In this document: in pieces, positions 19,411 to 29,626 of the stretch
Position numbering within the stretch: position 1 is the stretch's first letter
Layout of the letters: each line of letters begins with the position of its first letter
DNA from: Pseudomonas fluorescens
GTDB taxonomy: Bacteria; Pseudomonadota; Gammaproteobacteria; Pseudomonadales; Pseudomonadaceae
Direction: 5' to 3'
DNA: 64,000 nt
Assembly (NCBI RefSeq): GCF_001648775.1
Contig: NZ_LVEJ01000004.1
Span: 49,664 to 113,663, forward strand
Made by a program: the position numbers and the translations under genes
Notes under the pieces: generated by a model
Databases searched by the model: none
What the model was told of the DNA's origin: nothing
The model's input: the letters and a program-made list of their open reading frames with translations, nothing else

Positions 19411-21183
19411 TTAATAAGTCCGAATCTTAGGTTCAAAAGTCGGAACAGTCTTCGGCGAGAAGTTCACGGCACGCTTGGTGACGCGCTTGTCACCCGGGAA
19501 GTACAGGGTGTGGCACAGCCAGTTTTCGTCGTCACGGTCTTCGAAGTCTTCACGGGCGTGAGCACCGCGCGACTCTTTGCGGACTTCAGCGGCGATGGCG
19601 GTAGCTTCAGCCACTTCCAGCAGGTTTTGCAGTTCCAGCGCTTCGATACGGGCAGTGTTGAACGCCTGCGACTTATCGTTGATCTTCACGTTGGCGATGC
19701 GGGTACGCAGGTCAGCAAGCTGAGCGATACCTTTCTGCATGTACTCGCCGGTACGGAATACACCGAAGTAGTTCTGCATGCAGTTCTGCAGCTCGCGACG
19801 CAGGGTTGCCACGTCTTCGCCATCAGTACGGCTGTTCAGCGCGTTCAGACGCGACAGGGCAGCTTCGATGTCGGCTTCGGTAGCGTCGTCGTATTCGATG
19901 CCGTCGGTCAGCGCTTTTTCCAGGTGCAGGCCCGCAGCGCGGCCGAATACCACCAGGTCGAGCAGCGAGTTGCCGCCCAGACGGTTGGCACCGTGAACCG
20001 ATACGCAAGCCACTTCGCCTACCGCGAACAGACCAGGGATGATCTTGTCGACGCCTTCCGCGTCCTGGGTGATCGCCTGGCCATGAATGTTGGTGGCAAC
20101 GCCGCCCATCATATAGTGGCAAGTCGGAACAACCGGAACCGGCGCAACAACCGGGTCAACGTGTGCGAAAGTCTTCGACAGTTCGCAGATGCCTGGCAGA
20201 CGGCTGTGCAGTACTTCCTCGCCCAGGTGGTCGAGTTTGAGCAGTACGTGGTCGCCATTCGGACCGCAACCGTTGCCAGCGATGATTTCTTTAACCATCG
20301 AACGGGCAACCACGTCACGACCGGCAAGGTCTTTGGCGTTCGGAGCATAACGCTCCATGAAACGCTCGCCGTGCTTGTTGATCAGGTATCCACCTTCACC
20401 ACGGCAACCTTCGGTAACCAGTACACCGGCGCCGGCGATGCCGGTCGGGTGGAACTGCCACATTTCGATGTCTTGTACCGGCACGCCAGCACGCAGAGCC
20501 ATGCCGACGCCGTCACCGGTGTTGATCAGGGCGTTGGTGGTGGAGGCGTAGATACGACCTGCACCGCCGGTAGCCAGTACGGTGGCTTTAGCGCGGATGT
20601 AGGTGGTTTCGCCGGTTTCGATGCAGATCGCGATCACACCGACGAAGTCGCCTTCCTGGTTTTTCACCAGGTCGACAGCGTAGTACTCGTTCAGGAACGT
20701 GGTACCGGCTTTCAGGTTGCCCTGATAAAGGGTGTGCAGCAGCGCGTGACCGGTACGGTCGGAAGCGGCGCACGTACGGGCAGCCTGCCCGCCTTTGCCG
20801 TAGTCCTTGGACTGACCACCGAACGGACGCTGGTAGATACGACCCTGTTCGGTACGCGAGAACGGCATGCCCATGTGGTCCAGCTCATAAACAGCAGCCG
20901 GGCCTTCCTGACACATGTATTCGATAGCGTCCTGGTCACCGATGTAGTCGGAACCCTTGACGGTATCGTACATGTGCCAGCGCCAGTCATCGTTCGGGTC
21001 AGCGGACGCGATTGCGCAAGTGATGCCGCCCTGGGCGGACACAGTGTGCGAACGGGTCGGGAAAACCTTGGTGATCACGGCAGTCTTGTGACCGCCCTGT
21101 GCCAGTTGCAGCGCAGCGCGCATGCCGGCACCGCCACCACCAATAATGATGGCGTCGAAAGAAATCGTTGGAATGTTAGCCAT
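19411..21183 (-). CDS. sdhA: Succinate dehydrogenase flavoprotein subunit
   Basis: 590 residues. FAD site [19 protein letters not shown], covalent flavin histidine in [11 protein letters not shown], substrate-binding [10 protein letters not shown], catalytic Arg region [15 protein letters not shown], and [15 protein letters not shown]. It oxidises succinate to fumarate at the inner face of the inner membrane. Only 11 bases separate its stop from sdhB, and 3 bases separate it from sdhD. Confidence 0.98.
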   Translation of the reverse strand: MANIPTISFDAIIIGGGGAGMRAALQLAQGGHKTAVITKVFPTRSHTVSAQGGITCAIASADPNDDWRWHMYDTVKGSDYIGDQDAIEYMCQEGPAAVYELDHMGMPFSRTEQGRIYQRPFGGQSKDYGKGGQAARTCAASDRTGHALLHTLYQGNLKAGTTFLNEYYAVDLVKNQEGDFVGVIAICIETGETTYIRAKATVLATGGAGRIYASTTNALINTGDGVGMALRAGVPVQDIEMWQFHPTGIAGAGVLVTEGCRGEGGYLINKHGERFMERYAPNAKDLAGRDVVARSMVKEIIAGNGCGPNGDHVLLKLDHLGEEVLHSRLPGICELSKTFAHVDPVVAPVPVVPTCHYMMGGVATNIHGQAITQDAEGVDKIIPGLFAVGEVACVSVHGANRLGGNSLLDLVVFGRAAGLHLEKALTDGIEYDDATEADIEAALSRLNALNSRTDGEDVATLRRELQNCMQNYFGVFRTGEYMQKGIAQLADLRTRIANVKINDKSQAFNTARIEALELQNLLEVAEATAIAAEVRKESRGAHAREDFEDRDDENWLCHTLYFPGDKRVTKRAVNFSPKTVPTFEPKIRTY

Positions 21184-21186
21184 GAC

Positions 21187-21555
21187 TCAGATACCCCAGA
21201 GAATCTGCACACCCCAGACGAAGTAAGCGAACATCGCAACGCCGCATACTGCCTGGAAAAGGAAACGTATCGCCGTTGCGGACTTGCCGAACGCCATTGG
21301 CGTCAGGTAGTCAGTCGCGATGGTCCACATGCCGACCCAGGCGTGAGCGCCGAGAGCAACAAGGGCCAGGAGGCTGAAAATACGCATCCCGTTGTGGGCG
21401 AACAGTTCATGCCACTGGGCATACTCGAGGCCAGGGTGGGCCACGACGTATCCGATCAGAAAGATGAAGTAAGCCGCGAGAACGACCGCAGACACACGTT
21501 GCGCCATCCAGTCATAGAGGCCCGAACGCGACAGGTTCGTGACGTTAGTTACCAT
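21187..21555 (-). CDS. sdhD: Succinate dehydrogenase membrane anchor subunit
   Basis: 122 residues from ATG 21555 (MVTNVTNLSRSGLYDWMAQRVSA); the earlier TTG codon is not used by close relatives. Three transmembrane helices, with the heme/quinone-side histidine in LGAHAWVGMW and the DYL motif. The start lies inside sdhC (7-base overlap), so translation is coupled. Confidence 0.95.
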   Translation of the reverse strand: MVTNVTNLSRSGLYDWMAQRVSAVVLAAYFIFLIGYVVAHPGLEYAQWHELFAHNGMRIFSLLALVALGAHAWVGMWTIATDYLTPMAFGKSATAIRFLFQAVCGVAMFAYFVWGVQILWGI

Positions 21556-21923
21556 ATCCAAACTCCTGCCAGAACGATTACCATCACGGAAACGGCGATA
21601 ACGATTTTCGAGCCCAGCTTGCCGCCTTCCAGCGTCTCACCGATGCCCATGTCCATGATCAAATGGCGCACACCGGCTACCAGGTGATACAGCAGAGCGG
21701 ACAGGATGCCCCAAATCACTAGCTTGGCTAGCGGACTGGTCAGACACGCTTTCACCTGACCGAAGCCTTCCTCGGAGCTCAGCGACTTGTCCAATGCATA
21801 AAGCATGATGGCAAGGCACACGAAGAGGATGACACCGGAGATACGGTGAAGAATGGACGTGTAAGCAGTGACTGGGAGTTTGATGGTCCTTAGGTCTAGG
21901 TTTACAGGTCGTTGGCTTTTCAC
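21549..21923 (-). CDS. sdhC: Succinate dehydrogenase cytochrome b556 subunit
   Basis: 124 residues if started at the GTG at 21923 (VKSQRPVNLDLRTIKLPVTAY), the form known from pseudomonads. A TTG 11 codons upstream would add residues with no family match. Three transmembrane helices. SILHRISG forms part of the quinone site and LLYHLVAGVRHLIMD carries the heme-ligating His. First gene of sdhCDAB, read from a sigma-70 promoter at 22087-22059. Confidence 0.93.
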   Translation of the reverse strand: MKSQRPVNLDLRTIKLPVTAYTSILHRISGVILFVCLAIMLYALDKSLSSEEGFGQVKACLTSPLAKLVIWGILSALLYHLVAGVRHLIMDMGIGETLEGGKLGSKIVIAVSVMVIVLAGVWIW

Positions 21924-22058
21924 GGCTTTTTTTTCACACTGAAGAGCCCCTAACAATCAGGGCAAAGTTGTTGGGGAGTGCACTGGTCAGGTAACCACCA
22001 CCCAGGGATGCGACCCCCAATGAAAGCAAGCCCAAAAGCCCTTGGCGGTCGGTGGCCG

Positions 22059-22087
22059 AGTATAGACAGTTAGGCTACTAATGACAA
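22059..22087 (-). promoter_or_regulatory. Sigma-70 promoter of sdhCDAB
   Basis: On the minus strand TTGTCA (22087-22082), 17 bases, TATACT (22064-22059). Near-consensus boxes at ideal spacing, about 130 bases before sdhC. Confidence 0.7.
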
Positions 22088-22201
22088 CGCAATCACCTAC
22101 CCCCAATAGCTGATTGCACAAGTTGCATAAAAGGCGTAAATGGCAGTCAATTTCGAGGAAAAAGTGCGCTTAAAGCCTTCTGGAGCAAGACTTTAGGCAA
22201 A

Positions 22202-22229
22202 TTGACATTCGAATTTATCTCACTATAGT
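22202..22229 (+). promoter_or_regulatory. Sigma-70 promoter of gltA
   Basis: Perfect -35 TTGACA (22202-22207), 16 bases, TATAGT (22224-22229). The start of transcription should fall near 22236, about 50 bases before the gltA ATG. It is divergent from the sdh promoter; 114 bases lie between the two -35 boxes. Confidence 0.78.
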
Positions 22230-22286
22230 GGTGCGGGCCCTGCGTGGGGGGTCTGTCTGATGGTTCAAGCATAAATAGGAGGCCAC

Positions 22287-23576
22287 ATGGCTGACAAAAA
22301 AGCGCAGTTGATCATCGAGGGCGCAGCCCCCGTCGAGCTGCCCATTTTAACCGGCACCGTTGGTCCCGATGTAATTGATGTTCGGGGCCTGACGGCCACG
22401 GGCCGCTTCACTTTCGACCCTGGTTTCATGTCGACCGCCTCGTGCGAATCGAAGATCACCTATATCGACGGCGACAACGGCATTCTGTTGCACCGCGGCT
22501 ACCCGATCGAACAACTGGCTGAAAAATCGGACTACCTGGAAACCTGCTACCTGCTGCTCAACGGCGAACTGCCGACCGCAGAACAGAAGGCCCAGTTCGT
22601 CAGCACCGTGAAAAACCACACGATGGTTCACGAGCAGCTGAAAACCTTCTTTAACGGTTTCCGTCGCGACGCCCACCCGATGGCCGTCATGTGCGGTGTA
22701 GTCGGCGCCCTCTCGGCCTTCTACCACGACTCCCTCGACATCAATAACCCGCAGCATCGCGAAATCTCCGCGATCCGTCTGGTTGCCAAGATGCCGACCC
22801 TGGCAGCGATGGTTTACAAGTACTCCATGGGCCAACCCATGATGTACCCGCGCAACGACCTGACGTACGCGGAAAACTTCCTGCACATGATGTTCAACAC
22901 CCCGTGCGAGATCAAACCGATCAGCCCGGTACTCGCCAAAGCCATGGACCGGATCTTCATCCTCCACGCCGACCACGAGCAGAACGCATCGACCTCCACC
23001 GTGCGTCTGGCCGGTTCTTCGGGTGCCAACCCGTTCGCCTGTATTGCCGCCGGTATCGCCGCACTGTGGGGCCCTGCCCACGGCGGTGCGAACGAAGCCG
23101 TTCTGACCATGCTTGACGAGATTGGCGATGTGTCGAACATCGACAAGTTTATCGCCAAGGCCAAGGACAAGAACGATCCGTTCAAGCTGATGGGCTTCGG
23201 TCACCGCGTTTACAAGAACCGCGACCCTCGCGCGACTGTAATGAAGCAGACCTGCGACGAAGTGCTGAAGGAACTGGGCATCAACAACGATCCGCAACTC
23301 GAACTGGCCATGCGCCTGGAAGAGATCGCGCTGACCGACCCGTACTTCATCGAGCGCTCGCTGTACCCGAACGTCGACTTCTACTCGGGGATCATCCTCA
23401 AGGCGATCGGCATTCCGACCAGCATGTTCACGGTGATTTTCGCGCTGGCACGTACTGTTGGCTGGATTTCGCACTGGAAAGAAATGCTCTCCAGCCCGTA
23501 CAAGATTGGCCGTCCGCGCCAGTTGTACACTGGCTGCGAGTCGCGTGATATTTCCAAGCTGGAAGACCGCAAATAA
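22287..23576 (+). CDS. gltA: Citrate synthase (type II)
   Basis: 429 residues behind a strong AGGAGG site. The catalytic residues are in [11 protein letters not shown] (His), [11 protein letters not shown] (His) and [13 protein letters not shown] (Asp in the following stretch region). The N-terminal 50-residue extension ([36 protein letters not shown]) is typical of the hexameric, NADH-inhibited Gram-negative form. It condenses acetyl-CoA and oxaloacetate. Divergent from sdhCDAB, so the two control points of the cycle share one upstream region. Confidence 0.98.
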   Translation: MADKKAQLIIEGAAPVELPILTGTVGPDVIDVRGLTATGRFTFDPGFMSTASCESKITYIDGDNGILLHRGYPIEQLAEKSDYLETCYLLLNGELPTAEQKAQFVSTVKNHTMVHEQLKTFFNGFRRDAHPMAVMCGVVGALSAFYHDSLDINNPQHREISAIRLVAKMPTLAAMVYKYSMGQPMMYPRNDLTYAENFLHMMFNTPCEIKPISPVLAKAMDRIFILHADHEQNASTSTVRLAGSSGANPFACIAAGIAALWGPAHGGANEAVLTMLDEIGDVSNIDKFIAKAKDKNDPFKLMGFGHRVYKNRDPRATVMKQTCDEVLKELGINNDPQLELAMRLEEIALTDPYFIERSLYPNVDFYSGIILKAIGIPTSMFTVIFALARTVGWISHWKEMLSSPYKIGRPRQLYTGCESRDISKLEDRK

Positions 23577-23613
23577 GATTTGTCTTGCGATAAAATCTTG
23601 AAGTTGTACCGGG

Positions 23614-23645
23614 AACGGCCTCTATTTATATAGGGGCCGTTTTTG
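23614..23645 (+). terminator. Rho-independent terminator of gltA
   Basis: Stem AACGGCCTCTAT / ATAGGGGCCGTT (one G-U pair) with a four-base loop, then TTTTG. Confidence 0.85.
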
Positions 23646-23659
23646 TTTGTGCTTTCGCG

Positions 23660-24530
23660 GTTTTTTTGGTGATTGGGGACATATCCGTTGCTGCGGGTGG
23701 TGCCGCTGGCGGTTTCGCTCTTACAGCGAGTCCCTTTTTCAAACGCCAAAAAGGAACCAAAAGGCTTGGCCCCTGGCGTACGGCACTTCGCTGAGGCTCA
23801 GTGTTCCCTCGCTACGGTGTCCATCCGGGGGCATCGCCTACGGTTGGCTTCGCTGCACCTCCTCTCGATGTGTGCGGCTGCGCCGCACGGCGCTGCGCGC
23901 CTACCCCCCGGATGAACACCTTCGCTCGGCCTGCCGATAGGGGCTGAAGATCAAAAGCCAAAGCCAAAGCCAAAGCAAGATCACAAGCCAGAACAAGAGC
24001 CCCTCACCCTAGCCCTCTCCCGGAGGGAGAGGGAACTGACCGAGGTGTTTGGGGGAGATACGCCGACGTGAAATGCCGAGTCGAACTCAGGCTTTGAAAA
24101 GCACACAAATCTGCTCCCTCTCCCTCCGGGAGAGGGCTGGGGTGAGGGGCAAATCCACCACAAAAACAAAAGCCATGCGCGCCCCGCTTTTCACCACTCA
24201 ATAGGCCGAGTGTCAGCTCGCCTGCTCTTGATCTTGATCCACGGGCGACGTCGGAAGGCTTCGTTCCGGGATTGATCCGGGCGTGGGAGCGCAGCGACCG
24301 TTTGGCGCAGCCAAATACAGCGAGAGGAGGTGCAGCGCAGCAAACCGGAGGCGATGCCCCCGGATCGATCCCGCAGCGAAGGAACCCCGAGCCCCAGCGA
24401 GCGGGCCGAACGCAGGAGCAAAGCCTTTTCGGCGTTTGGAAAAGGTGACTCGCCGTAAGGGCGAAACCCTAAGAAGCCGTTACCGCAGCAACGGATATGC
24501 ACACCAAACAACCGATAACCGCCCAATAAA
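23660..24530. repeat. Nested inverted-repeat island after gltA
   Basis: The 1,011-base stretch between gltA and actP has no credible gene. A left arm (about 23680-23945) and a right arm (about 24245-24505) are inverted copies of one roughly 260-bp sequence. Shared blocks include ATATCCGTTGCTGCGG, TCCGGGGGCATCGCCT and GCTGCACCTCCTCTCG; the arms are diverged and contain small indels. In the centre sits a MITE-like element (24001-24151). Open frames seen in the arms are repeat artefacts. Confidence 0.75.
24001..24151. repeat. MITE-like repeat, CCCTCACCC/CTCTCCC family
   Basis: About 150 bases with inverted ends (CCCTCACCCTAGCCCTCTCC at the left, GGAGAGGGCTGGGGTGAGGG at the right). The inner part is shorter than in the copies at 3132 and 45281 but keeps GACCGAGGTGTTT. 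Confidence 0.75.
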
Positions 24531-24531
24531 A

Positions 24532-24559
24532 AATGCCCCGATCTCTCAACCGGGGCATT
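24532..24559 (-). terminator. Rho-independent terminator of actP
   Basis: Stem AATGCCCCG / CGGGGCATT with a ten-base loop, 30 bases after the actP stop. Confidence 0.82.
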
Positions 24560-24588
24560 CAGCACAACATTAAAAAACCATCAAACCA

Positions 24589-26247
24589 TCAATGCGAAAC
24601 CGCCCCGCTCGCCCCCAACCCAGTCTGCGAACGCACAAACTGCGGGAAGAACAGCGCCCGCTCTTTATCCGCAGCCGCCGACTTATCAGTAATCGAGAAG
24701 AACCAGATCCCCACAAACGCGATGATCATCGAAAACAGCGCCGGATACTCGTAAGGGAAGATCGCCTTCTCATGATGCAGAATCTGCACCCAGATGGTCG
24801 GGCCAAGGATCATCAAGCCCACCGCACTCACCAGACCCAACCAGCCACCAATCATCGCGCCACGAGTGGTCAGCTTCTTCCAGTACATCGAAAGCAACAA
24901 CACCGGGAAGTTACAGCTCGCCGCAATCGAGAACGCCAAGCCCACCATGAACGCAATGTTCTGGCTTTCGAACAAGATACCCAAGCCAATAGCCAGAATA
25001 CCCAGCGCAACCGTGGTGATCTTCGAAACGCGAATCTCATCCTTGTCGTTAGCCTTGCCCTTTTTGATCACGCTGGCATACAGGTCATGCGACACCGCCG
25101 AAGCACCGGCCAGGGTCAGACCCGCCACAACTGCCAGAATCGTCGCGAACGCCACCGCCGAGATAAAGCCGAGGAAGATACTGCCGCCCACCGCGTCAGC
25201 CAGGTGCACCGCCGCCATGTTGTTGCCGCCAAGCAGAGCGCCCGCCGCATCTTTAAAGGCCGGATTAGTGCTGACCAACAGGATCGCGCCGAAGCCGATG
25301 ATGAACGTCAGGATGTAGAAGTAACCAATGAAACCCGTCGCGTACAGCACGCTCTTACGCGCTTCTTTGGCATCGCTCACAGTGAAGAAGCGCATCAGGA
25401 TGTGCGGCAGGCCCGCAGTACCGAACATCAGCGCCAGACCGAGGGAGAACGCCGAAATCGGATCTTTCACCAGACCACCCGGGCTCATGATCGCCTCACC
25501 TTTCGGGTGAACCTTGATCGCTTCCGAGAACAGCATGTTGAAGTCGAAGTTGACGTGTTTCATCACCATCAGCGCCATGAACGAGGCACCGGACAGCAAC
25601 AGCACGGCCTTGATGATCTGCACCCAAGTGGTCGCCAGCATGCCGCCGAACAGCACGTACATGCACATCAGGATACCGACCAGAATTACCGCGACGTAGT
25701 AGTCGAGACCGAACAGCAGCTGAATCAGCTTGCCGGCACCGACCATTTGCGCGATCAGGTAGAACGCCACCACCACCAGCGAGCCGCAGGCCGACAGCGT
25801 GCGAATCTGGGTTTGCCCGAGGCGGTAGGACGCGACGTCGGCAAACGTGTATTTACCCAGGTTGCGCAGGCGCTCGGCGATCAGGAACAGAATGATCGGC
25901 CAGCCCACCAGGAAGCCGATCGAATAGATCAGGCCATCGTAGCCGGAGGTGAACACCAGCGCGGAAATCCCCAGAAAGGACGCCGCCGACATGTAGTCAC
26001 CGGCAATCGCCAGACCGTTCTGGAAACCGGTGATCTTGCCGCCCGCCGCATAGTAGTCGGCAGCCGACTTGTTACGCTTGGACGCCCAATAAGTGATGCA
26101 CAGGGTCGCACCGACAAACACCACGAACATGGCGATCGCAGCGACATTGAGCGGTTGTTTGTGGACTTCGCCGGTCAGGGCGTCAGCGGCCCAGACGGCA
26201 GGCGCGAACGCCGAGATGCTCAGAAGAGCCAGTAGACGCCGGATCAT
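24589..26247 (-). CDS. actP: Cation/acetate symporter ActP
   Basis: 552 residues. Signal-like first helix ([26 protein letters not shown]) followed by thirteen helices of the sodium:solute symporter family, with [43 protein letters not shown], the highly conserved ActP start of the SSS fold. It takes up acetate and other short monocarboxylates. The preceding DUF485 gene overlaps it by four bases, the standard yjcH-actP unit; acs is not in the window. Confidence 0.95.
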   Translation of the reverse strand: MIRRLLALLSISAFAPAVWAADALTGEVHKQPLNVAAIAMFVVFVGATLCITYWASKRNKSAADYYAAGGKITGFQNGLAIAGDYMSAASFLGISALVFTSGYDGLIYSIGFLVGWPIILFLIAERLRNLGKYTFADVASYRLGQTQIRTLSACGSLVVVAFYLIAQMVGAGKLIQLLFGLDYYVAVILVGILMCMYVLFGGMLATTWVQIIKAVLLLSGASFMALMVMKHVNFDFNMLFSEAIKVHPKGEAIMSPGGLVKDPISAFSLGLALMFGTAGLPHILMRFFTVSDAKEARKSVLYATGFIGYFYILTFIIGFGAILLVSTNPAFKDAAGALLGGNNMAAVHLADAVGGSIFLGFISAVAFATILAVVAGLTLAGASAVSHDLYASVIKKGKANDKDEIRVSKITTVALGILAIGLGILFESQNIAFMVGLAFSIAASCNFPVLLLSMYWKKLTTRGAMIGGWLGLVSAVGLMILGPTIWVQILHHEKAIFPYEYPALFSMIIAFVGIWFFSITDKSAAADKERALFFPQFVRSQTGLGASGAVSH

Positions 26248-26555
26248 TGCTGAGCCTCCTTGAGAATCGCATTGTTCAGGTCGTCAAACTCGCCATTGGC
26301 GCGGCGCACGTAGATACCGGTCAGGATGAAAGCCGAAATAATCAGGCCGACACCGATCGGGATACCCCAGGTAATTGAGGATTCAGGACTGAGTTTCGCC
26401 CCGAGCACTTGCGGCCCATACGCGATCAGCAGAATGAATGCGGAGTACAGCCCAAGCATGATTGCCGAGAGAATCCAGGCGAATCGTTCCCTTTTCTTCA
26501 CCAGCTCCTTGAATCGGGGACTGTTTTGAATCGAGAGGTAAATGCTGTCGTTCAT
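26244..26555 (-). CDS. yjcH: DUF485 membrane protein (YjcH)
   Basis: 103 residues, two transmembrane helices. The sequence ([23 protein letters not shown]... and [29 protein letters not shown]) is typical of DUF485. These small inner-membrane proteins are encoded directly before actP and are thought to assist the permease; the mechanism is unknown. Overlap with actP is ATGA. Confidence 0.93.
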   Translation of the reverse strand: MNDSIYLSIQNSPRFKELVKKRERFAWILSAIMLGLYSAFILLIAYGPQVLGAKLSPESSITWGIPIGVGLIISAFILTGIYVRRANGEFDDLNNAILKEAQQ

Positions 26556-26687
26556 TGTTTTTATCCTCGCAGCACAGATTATTGTTGGAACATAGCTAAT
26601 GTATGCGGCTGCGAGCGCGGTAACAGACGACCTTAGTAGTAGAACGCCATGACACTTTTGCCAATTTCCGGTACACGCAAAACGACT

Positions 26688-26775
26688 GTGGGAGCGAGCT
26701 TGCTCGCGAAGGCGTCGTATCAGTCAACACATCAGTCGACTGATAGACCGCTTTCGCGAGCAAGCTCGCTCCCAC
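26688..26775. repeat. REP pair (BIME)
   Basis: GTGGGAGCGAGCTTGCTCGC and its inverse flank 30-40 bases. It lies 20 bases downstream of the betX stop and upstream of yjcH. Confidence 0.9.
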
Positions 26776-26795
26776 AGGGTTAGGCGGTGAGGCTT

Positions 26796-27647
26796 TTATT
26801 TAGTCCAGTCAGCCACGCGATCCGGGTGCTTGGCGACCCAATCCTTGGCCGCTGCTTCAGGTTTGGCACCGTCCTGAATTGCCAGCATCACTTCGCCGAT
26901 CTCGTCTTTCGACGCCCACTGGAAGTTCTTCAGGAACTTGGCCACTTCCGGTGCTTTGGTCGCGAGTTCTTTGCTGCCGATGCTGTTCACGGTTTCAGCC
27001 GCGCCGTACACGCCTTTCGGGTCGTCGAGGAAGCGCAGTTTCCACTTGGCGAACATCCAGTGCGGCACCCAGCCGGTGACGGCGATGGATTCGTTTTTCT
27101 TCTCGGCACGGGTCAGCTCGGCGATCATGCCGGCGCCGGAACTGGCTTTGAGGCTGTATTTGTCCAGACCGTAATCCTTGATCGCCTGATCAGTCTTGAG
27201 CATCACGCCTGAACCGGCATCGATGCCGACGATACGATTCTTGAAGGTGTCATCCGTTTTCAGGTCTTCGATCGACTTGGCTTTCACATACTCCGGCACG
27301 ATCAGGCCGATTTTTGCATCCTTGAAGTTCGGGCCGTAATCGACGACCAGATCCTTGTTTTTCGTCCAGTATTCGCCGTGGGTCACGGGCAGCCAGGCCG
27401 AGAGCATGGCGTCGAGTTTGCCGGTGGCCACGCCCTGCCACATGATCCCGGTGGCGACGGCTTGCAGTTTCACGTCGTAGCCGAGTTTCTGCTTGATCAC
27501 TTCGGCCGCCACGTGGGTGGTCGCCACGCTGTCGGACCAGCCGTCAACGTAACCGATGTTCAGGGTCTGTTTTTCTGCGCTGGCGAAAGTGGAACTCATC
27601 GCAAGCACCAGAGCAGCACTTGCGCCTAAAAGTCGTCGCATCTTCAT
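26796..27647 (-). CDS. betX: Periplasmic quaternary-amine (glycine betaine) binding protein
   Basis: 283 residues from ATG 27647 (MKMRRLLGASAALVLAMSSTFASA), with GGGAAG upstream; the signal peptide ends at about residue 24. It is an OpuAC-type binding protein: LNIGYVDGWSDSVATTHVAAEVI, GIMWQGVATGKLDAMLSAWLPVTHGEYW (aromatic cage Trp residues) and VTGWVPHWMFAKWKLRFLDDP. In P. aeruginosa the orphan binding protein BetX lies next to actP and yjcH, and this gene has the same neighbours. No permease or ATPase gene is nearby, so it must use a transporter encoded elsewhere. Betaine specificity is inferred from position. Confidence 0.82.
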   Translation of the reverse strand: MKMRRLLGASAALVLAMSSTFASAEKQTLNIGYVDGWSDSVATTHVAAEVIKQKLGYDVKLQAVATGIMWQGVATGKLDAMLSAWLPVTHGEYWTKNKDLVVDYGPNFKDAKIGLIVPEYVKAKSIEDLKTDDTFKNRIVGIDAGSGVMLKTDQAIKDYGLDKYSLKASSGAGMIAELTRAEKKNESIAVTGWVPHWMFAKWKLRFLDDPKGVYGAAETVNSIGSKELATKAPEVAKFLKNFQWASKDEIGEVMLAIQDGAKPEAAAKDWVAKHPDRVADWTK

Positions 27648-27975
27648 CGTTACTTCCCCGAAATGCTGCGCCCGACGGATGACGGGCGGCGTCAACGTAT
27701 TGTTATGGTGCACGGCGCCCCCATCACGCCTGACCGCAAACTCGTTAGAACATCAGCGGAGCACTGATGGCTTGATCATCAACCTCACGCGGTCGTCGAC
27801 CTGCTCTACCAGCGACCTCAAGACAACGAGAAACGACATCACAAGGCCATTAATGGCGTCTGGATATTTGACGCCAGACAATCCGCCCGAACTTTGCATG
27901 TCAAAATCATGCGGGCCACCAACCCCTCTATAAATGCAGGTAACATGCGTCGCTTTGCAGCCACTCGGCCTGACC

Positions 27976-29529
27976 ATGTCCGCGACGTCCCGCTTCCCCT
28001 TTCTGCCTTATCTCTTTGCCTGCCTGCTCGGGCTGTTTGCCCTCGCTGGTTTCTGGTACGGCCTCGGCCAACCGGTGATTCTGCCGGATGCAGCGACGCC
28101 GACACACAAGCTGCAGTGCGCCTCGTACACGCCGTTCGATAAAGACCAATCGCCGTTCGACGTGCCATTCAAGCTGCGCCCGGAGCGCATGGACGCCGAC
28201 CTCGCGTTGCTGGCGACACGCTTTGAATGCATTCGCACCTATTCAATGACTGGCCTGGAAGCGCTGCCGGATCTGGCGCGTAAACACGGCTTGAAATTGA
28301 TGATCGGCGCGTGGGTCAACAGCAACCCGGTGGACACCGAGAAAGAAGTCGATCTGCTGATCAAATCGGCCAATGCCAACCCGGATGTGGTCAGTGCAGT
28401 GATCGTCGGCAACGAAGCGCTGTTGCGCAAAGAAGTCACCGGCGCGCAACTGGCCAAGCTGATCAACAAGGTCAAAAGTCAGGTCAAGCAACCGGTCACC
28501 TATGCCGATGTCTGGGAGTTCTGGCTCAAGCATCCGGAAGTCGCGCCGGCGGTGGACTTTTTGACCATCCACTTGCTGCCGTACTGGGAAGATGATCCGT
28601 CAAACATCGACGTCGCCCTGCAGCATGTCGCCGATGTGCGTCAGGTGTTCGGCAATAAATTCGCACCGAAAGACGTGATGATCGGCGAAACCGGCTGGCC
28701 GAGCGAAGGCCGCCAACGCGAGACCGCCCTGCCGAGCCGGGTCAACGAGGCCAAGTTCATTCGTGGTTTTGTCGCGATGGCCGAGAAGGAAGGCTGGCAT
28801 TACAACCTGATCGAAGCGTTTGACCAGCCGTGGAAGCGCGGCAGCGAAGGCGCGGTCGGCGGTTACTGGGGGCTGTTCGATGCTGATCGTCAGGACAAAG
28901 GCGTACTCGCGGGACCGGTGACGAATGTGCCGCTCTGGAAAGAGTGGCTGGCGGTCGGCGGGTTGATTTTCCTTGGCACGCTGATCCTTGGCGGGCGGGT
29001 TCGCAGCACGCGCTCGGCTCTGCTGTTGCCGCTGCTGGGCGCCCTCGCCGCTTGCTCCATCGGTGCCTGGGGTGATCTGGCGCGGGTAACCACGCGATTT
29101 ACCAGTGAATGGTTGTGGGTTGGCTTACTGACGCTGTTGAATCTGTTGGTATTGGCACACGCTGCGCTGACGCTGAGCACGCGGACTGGCTGGCGTGAGC
29201 GGGCGTTCAATCTACTGGAGCGCCGCGCTGGCTGGCTGGTCGCGGCGGCAGGTTTTGCCGCAGCGGTGATGATGCTGGAGATGGTGTTTGATCCGCGTTA
29301 TCGCAGCTTTGCAAGCATGGCGTTTGTGCTGCCGGCGCTGGTGTATCTGTGCCGCCCCGTCAGCGTGCCGCGTCGGGAGATTGCGTTGCTGACGTTTATT
29401 GTCGGCGCGGGGATTGCGCCGCAGTTGTATCAGGAAGGTTTGCAGAATCAGCAGGCGTGGGGCTGGGCGTTGGTGAGTGGTTTGATGGTGGCTGCGTTGT
29501 GGCGCTGCCTGCGCGTTCGCAAGGGCTGA
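27976..29529 (+). CDS. GH17-type beta-glucan-active enzyme fused to a membrane domain
   Basis: 517 residues if started at ATG 27976; ATG 27934 in the same frame is possible and neither has a strong ribosome site. One N-terminal signal anchor (residues 10-30) is followed by a GH17 barrel with the acid/base Glu147 in VIVGNEALL and nucleophile Glu238 in IGETGWPSEG. From about residue 325 there are six or more hydrophobic helices. GH17 enzymes cleave or transfer beta-1,3-glucan; pseudomonad members of this layout are annotated as beta-(1,6)-glucan synthases or glucanosyltransferases. The catalytic domain should face the periplasm. Confidence 0.8.
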   Translation: MSATSRFPFLPYLFACLLGLFALAGFWYGLGQPVILPDAATPTHKLQCASYTPFDKDQSPFDVPFKLRPERMDADLALLATRFECIRTYSMTGLEALPDLARKHGLKLMIGAWVNSNPVDTEKEVDLLIKSANANPDVVSAVIVGNEALLRKEVTGAQLAKLINKVKSQVKQPVTYADVWEFWLKHPEVAPAVDFLTIHLLPYWEDDPSNIDVALQHVADVRQVFGNKFAPKDVMIGETGWPSEGRQRETALPSRVNEAKFIRGFVAMAEKEGWHYNLIEAFDQPWKRGSEGAVGGYWGLFDADRQDKGVLAGPVTNVPLWKEWLAVGGLIFLGTLILGGRVRSTRSALLLPLLGALAACSIGAWGDLARVTTRFTSEWLWVGLLTLLNLLVLAHAALTLSTRTGWRERAFNLLERRAGWLVAAAGFAAAVMMLEMVFDPRYRSFASMAFVLPALVYLCRPVSVPRREIALLTFIVGAGIAPQLYQEGLQNQQAWGWALVSGLMVAALWRCLRVRKG

Positions 29530-29551
29530 TTTTCAGCGAGGCTAAAGACCT

Positions 29552-29618
29552 CTTCGCGAGCAAGCTCGCTCCCACAGGAGAATGCATTCCAAATGTGGGA
29601 GCGAGCTTGCTCGCGAAG
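29552..29618. repeat. REP pair (BIME)
   Basis: Two REP units tail to tail (TTCGCGAGCAAGCTCGCTCC and the inverse) with 19 bases between, in the convergent gap of the GH17 gene and the next gene. Confidence 0.88.
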
Positions 29619-29626
29619 ACTGACTG

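Noticed and set aside
19510..21687. 725-residue plus-strand open frame opposite sdhA and sdhD
   Set aside because: Antisense shadow; the minus-strand sdh genes have all cofactor motifs.
23614..24151. Possible CRISPR array, because of repeated GC-rich blocks
   Set aside because: Repeats are inverted and of unequal length with no regular spacers; no cas gene nearby. No CRISPR array was seen in the window.
23647..24573. Short open frames in the gap after gltA
   Set aside because: They lie within the inverted repeat arms, match each other only because the arms are copies, and lack ribosome sites; treated as repeat artefacts.
24592..26235. 547-residue plus-strand open frame opposite actP
   Set aside because: Antisense of a certain permease; Arg/His/Gln-rich and without a start context.
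29552..29618. REP pairs as rho-independent terminators
   Set aside because: REP units have strong stems but no T run and occur outside transcript ends as well, so they are listed as repeats only.
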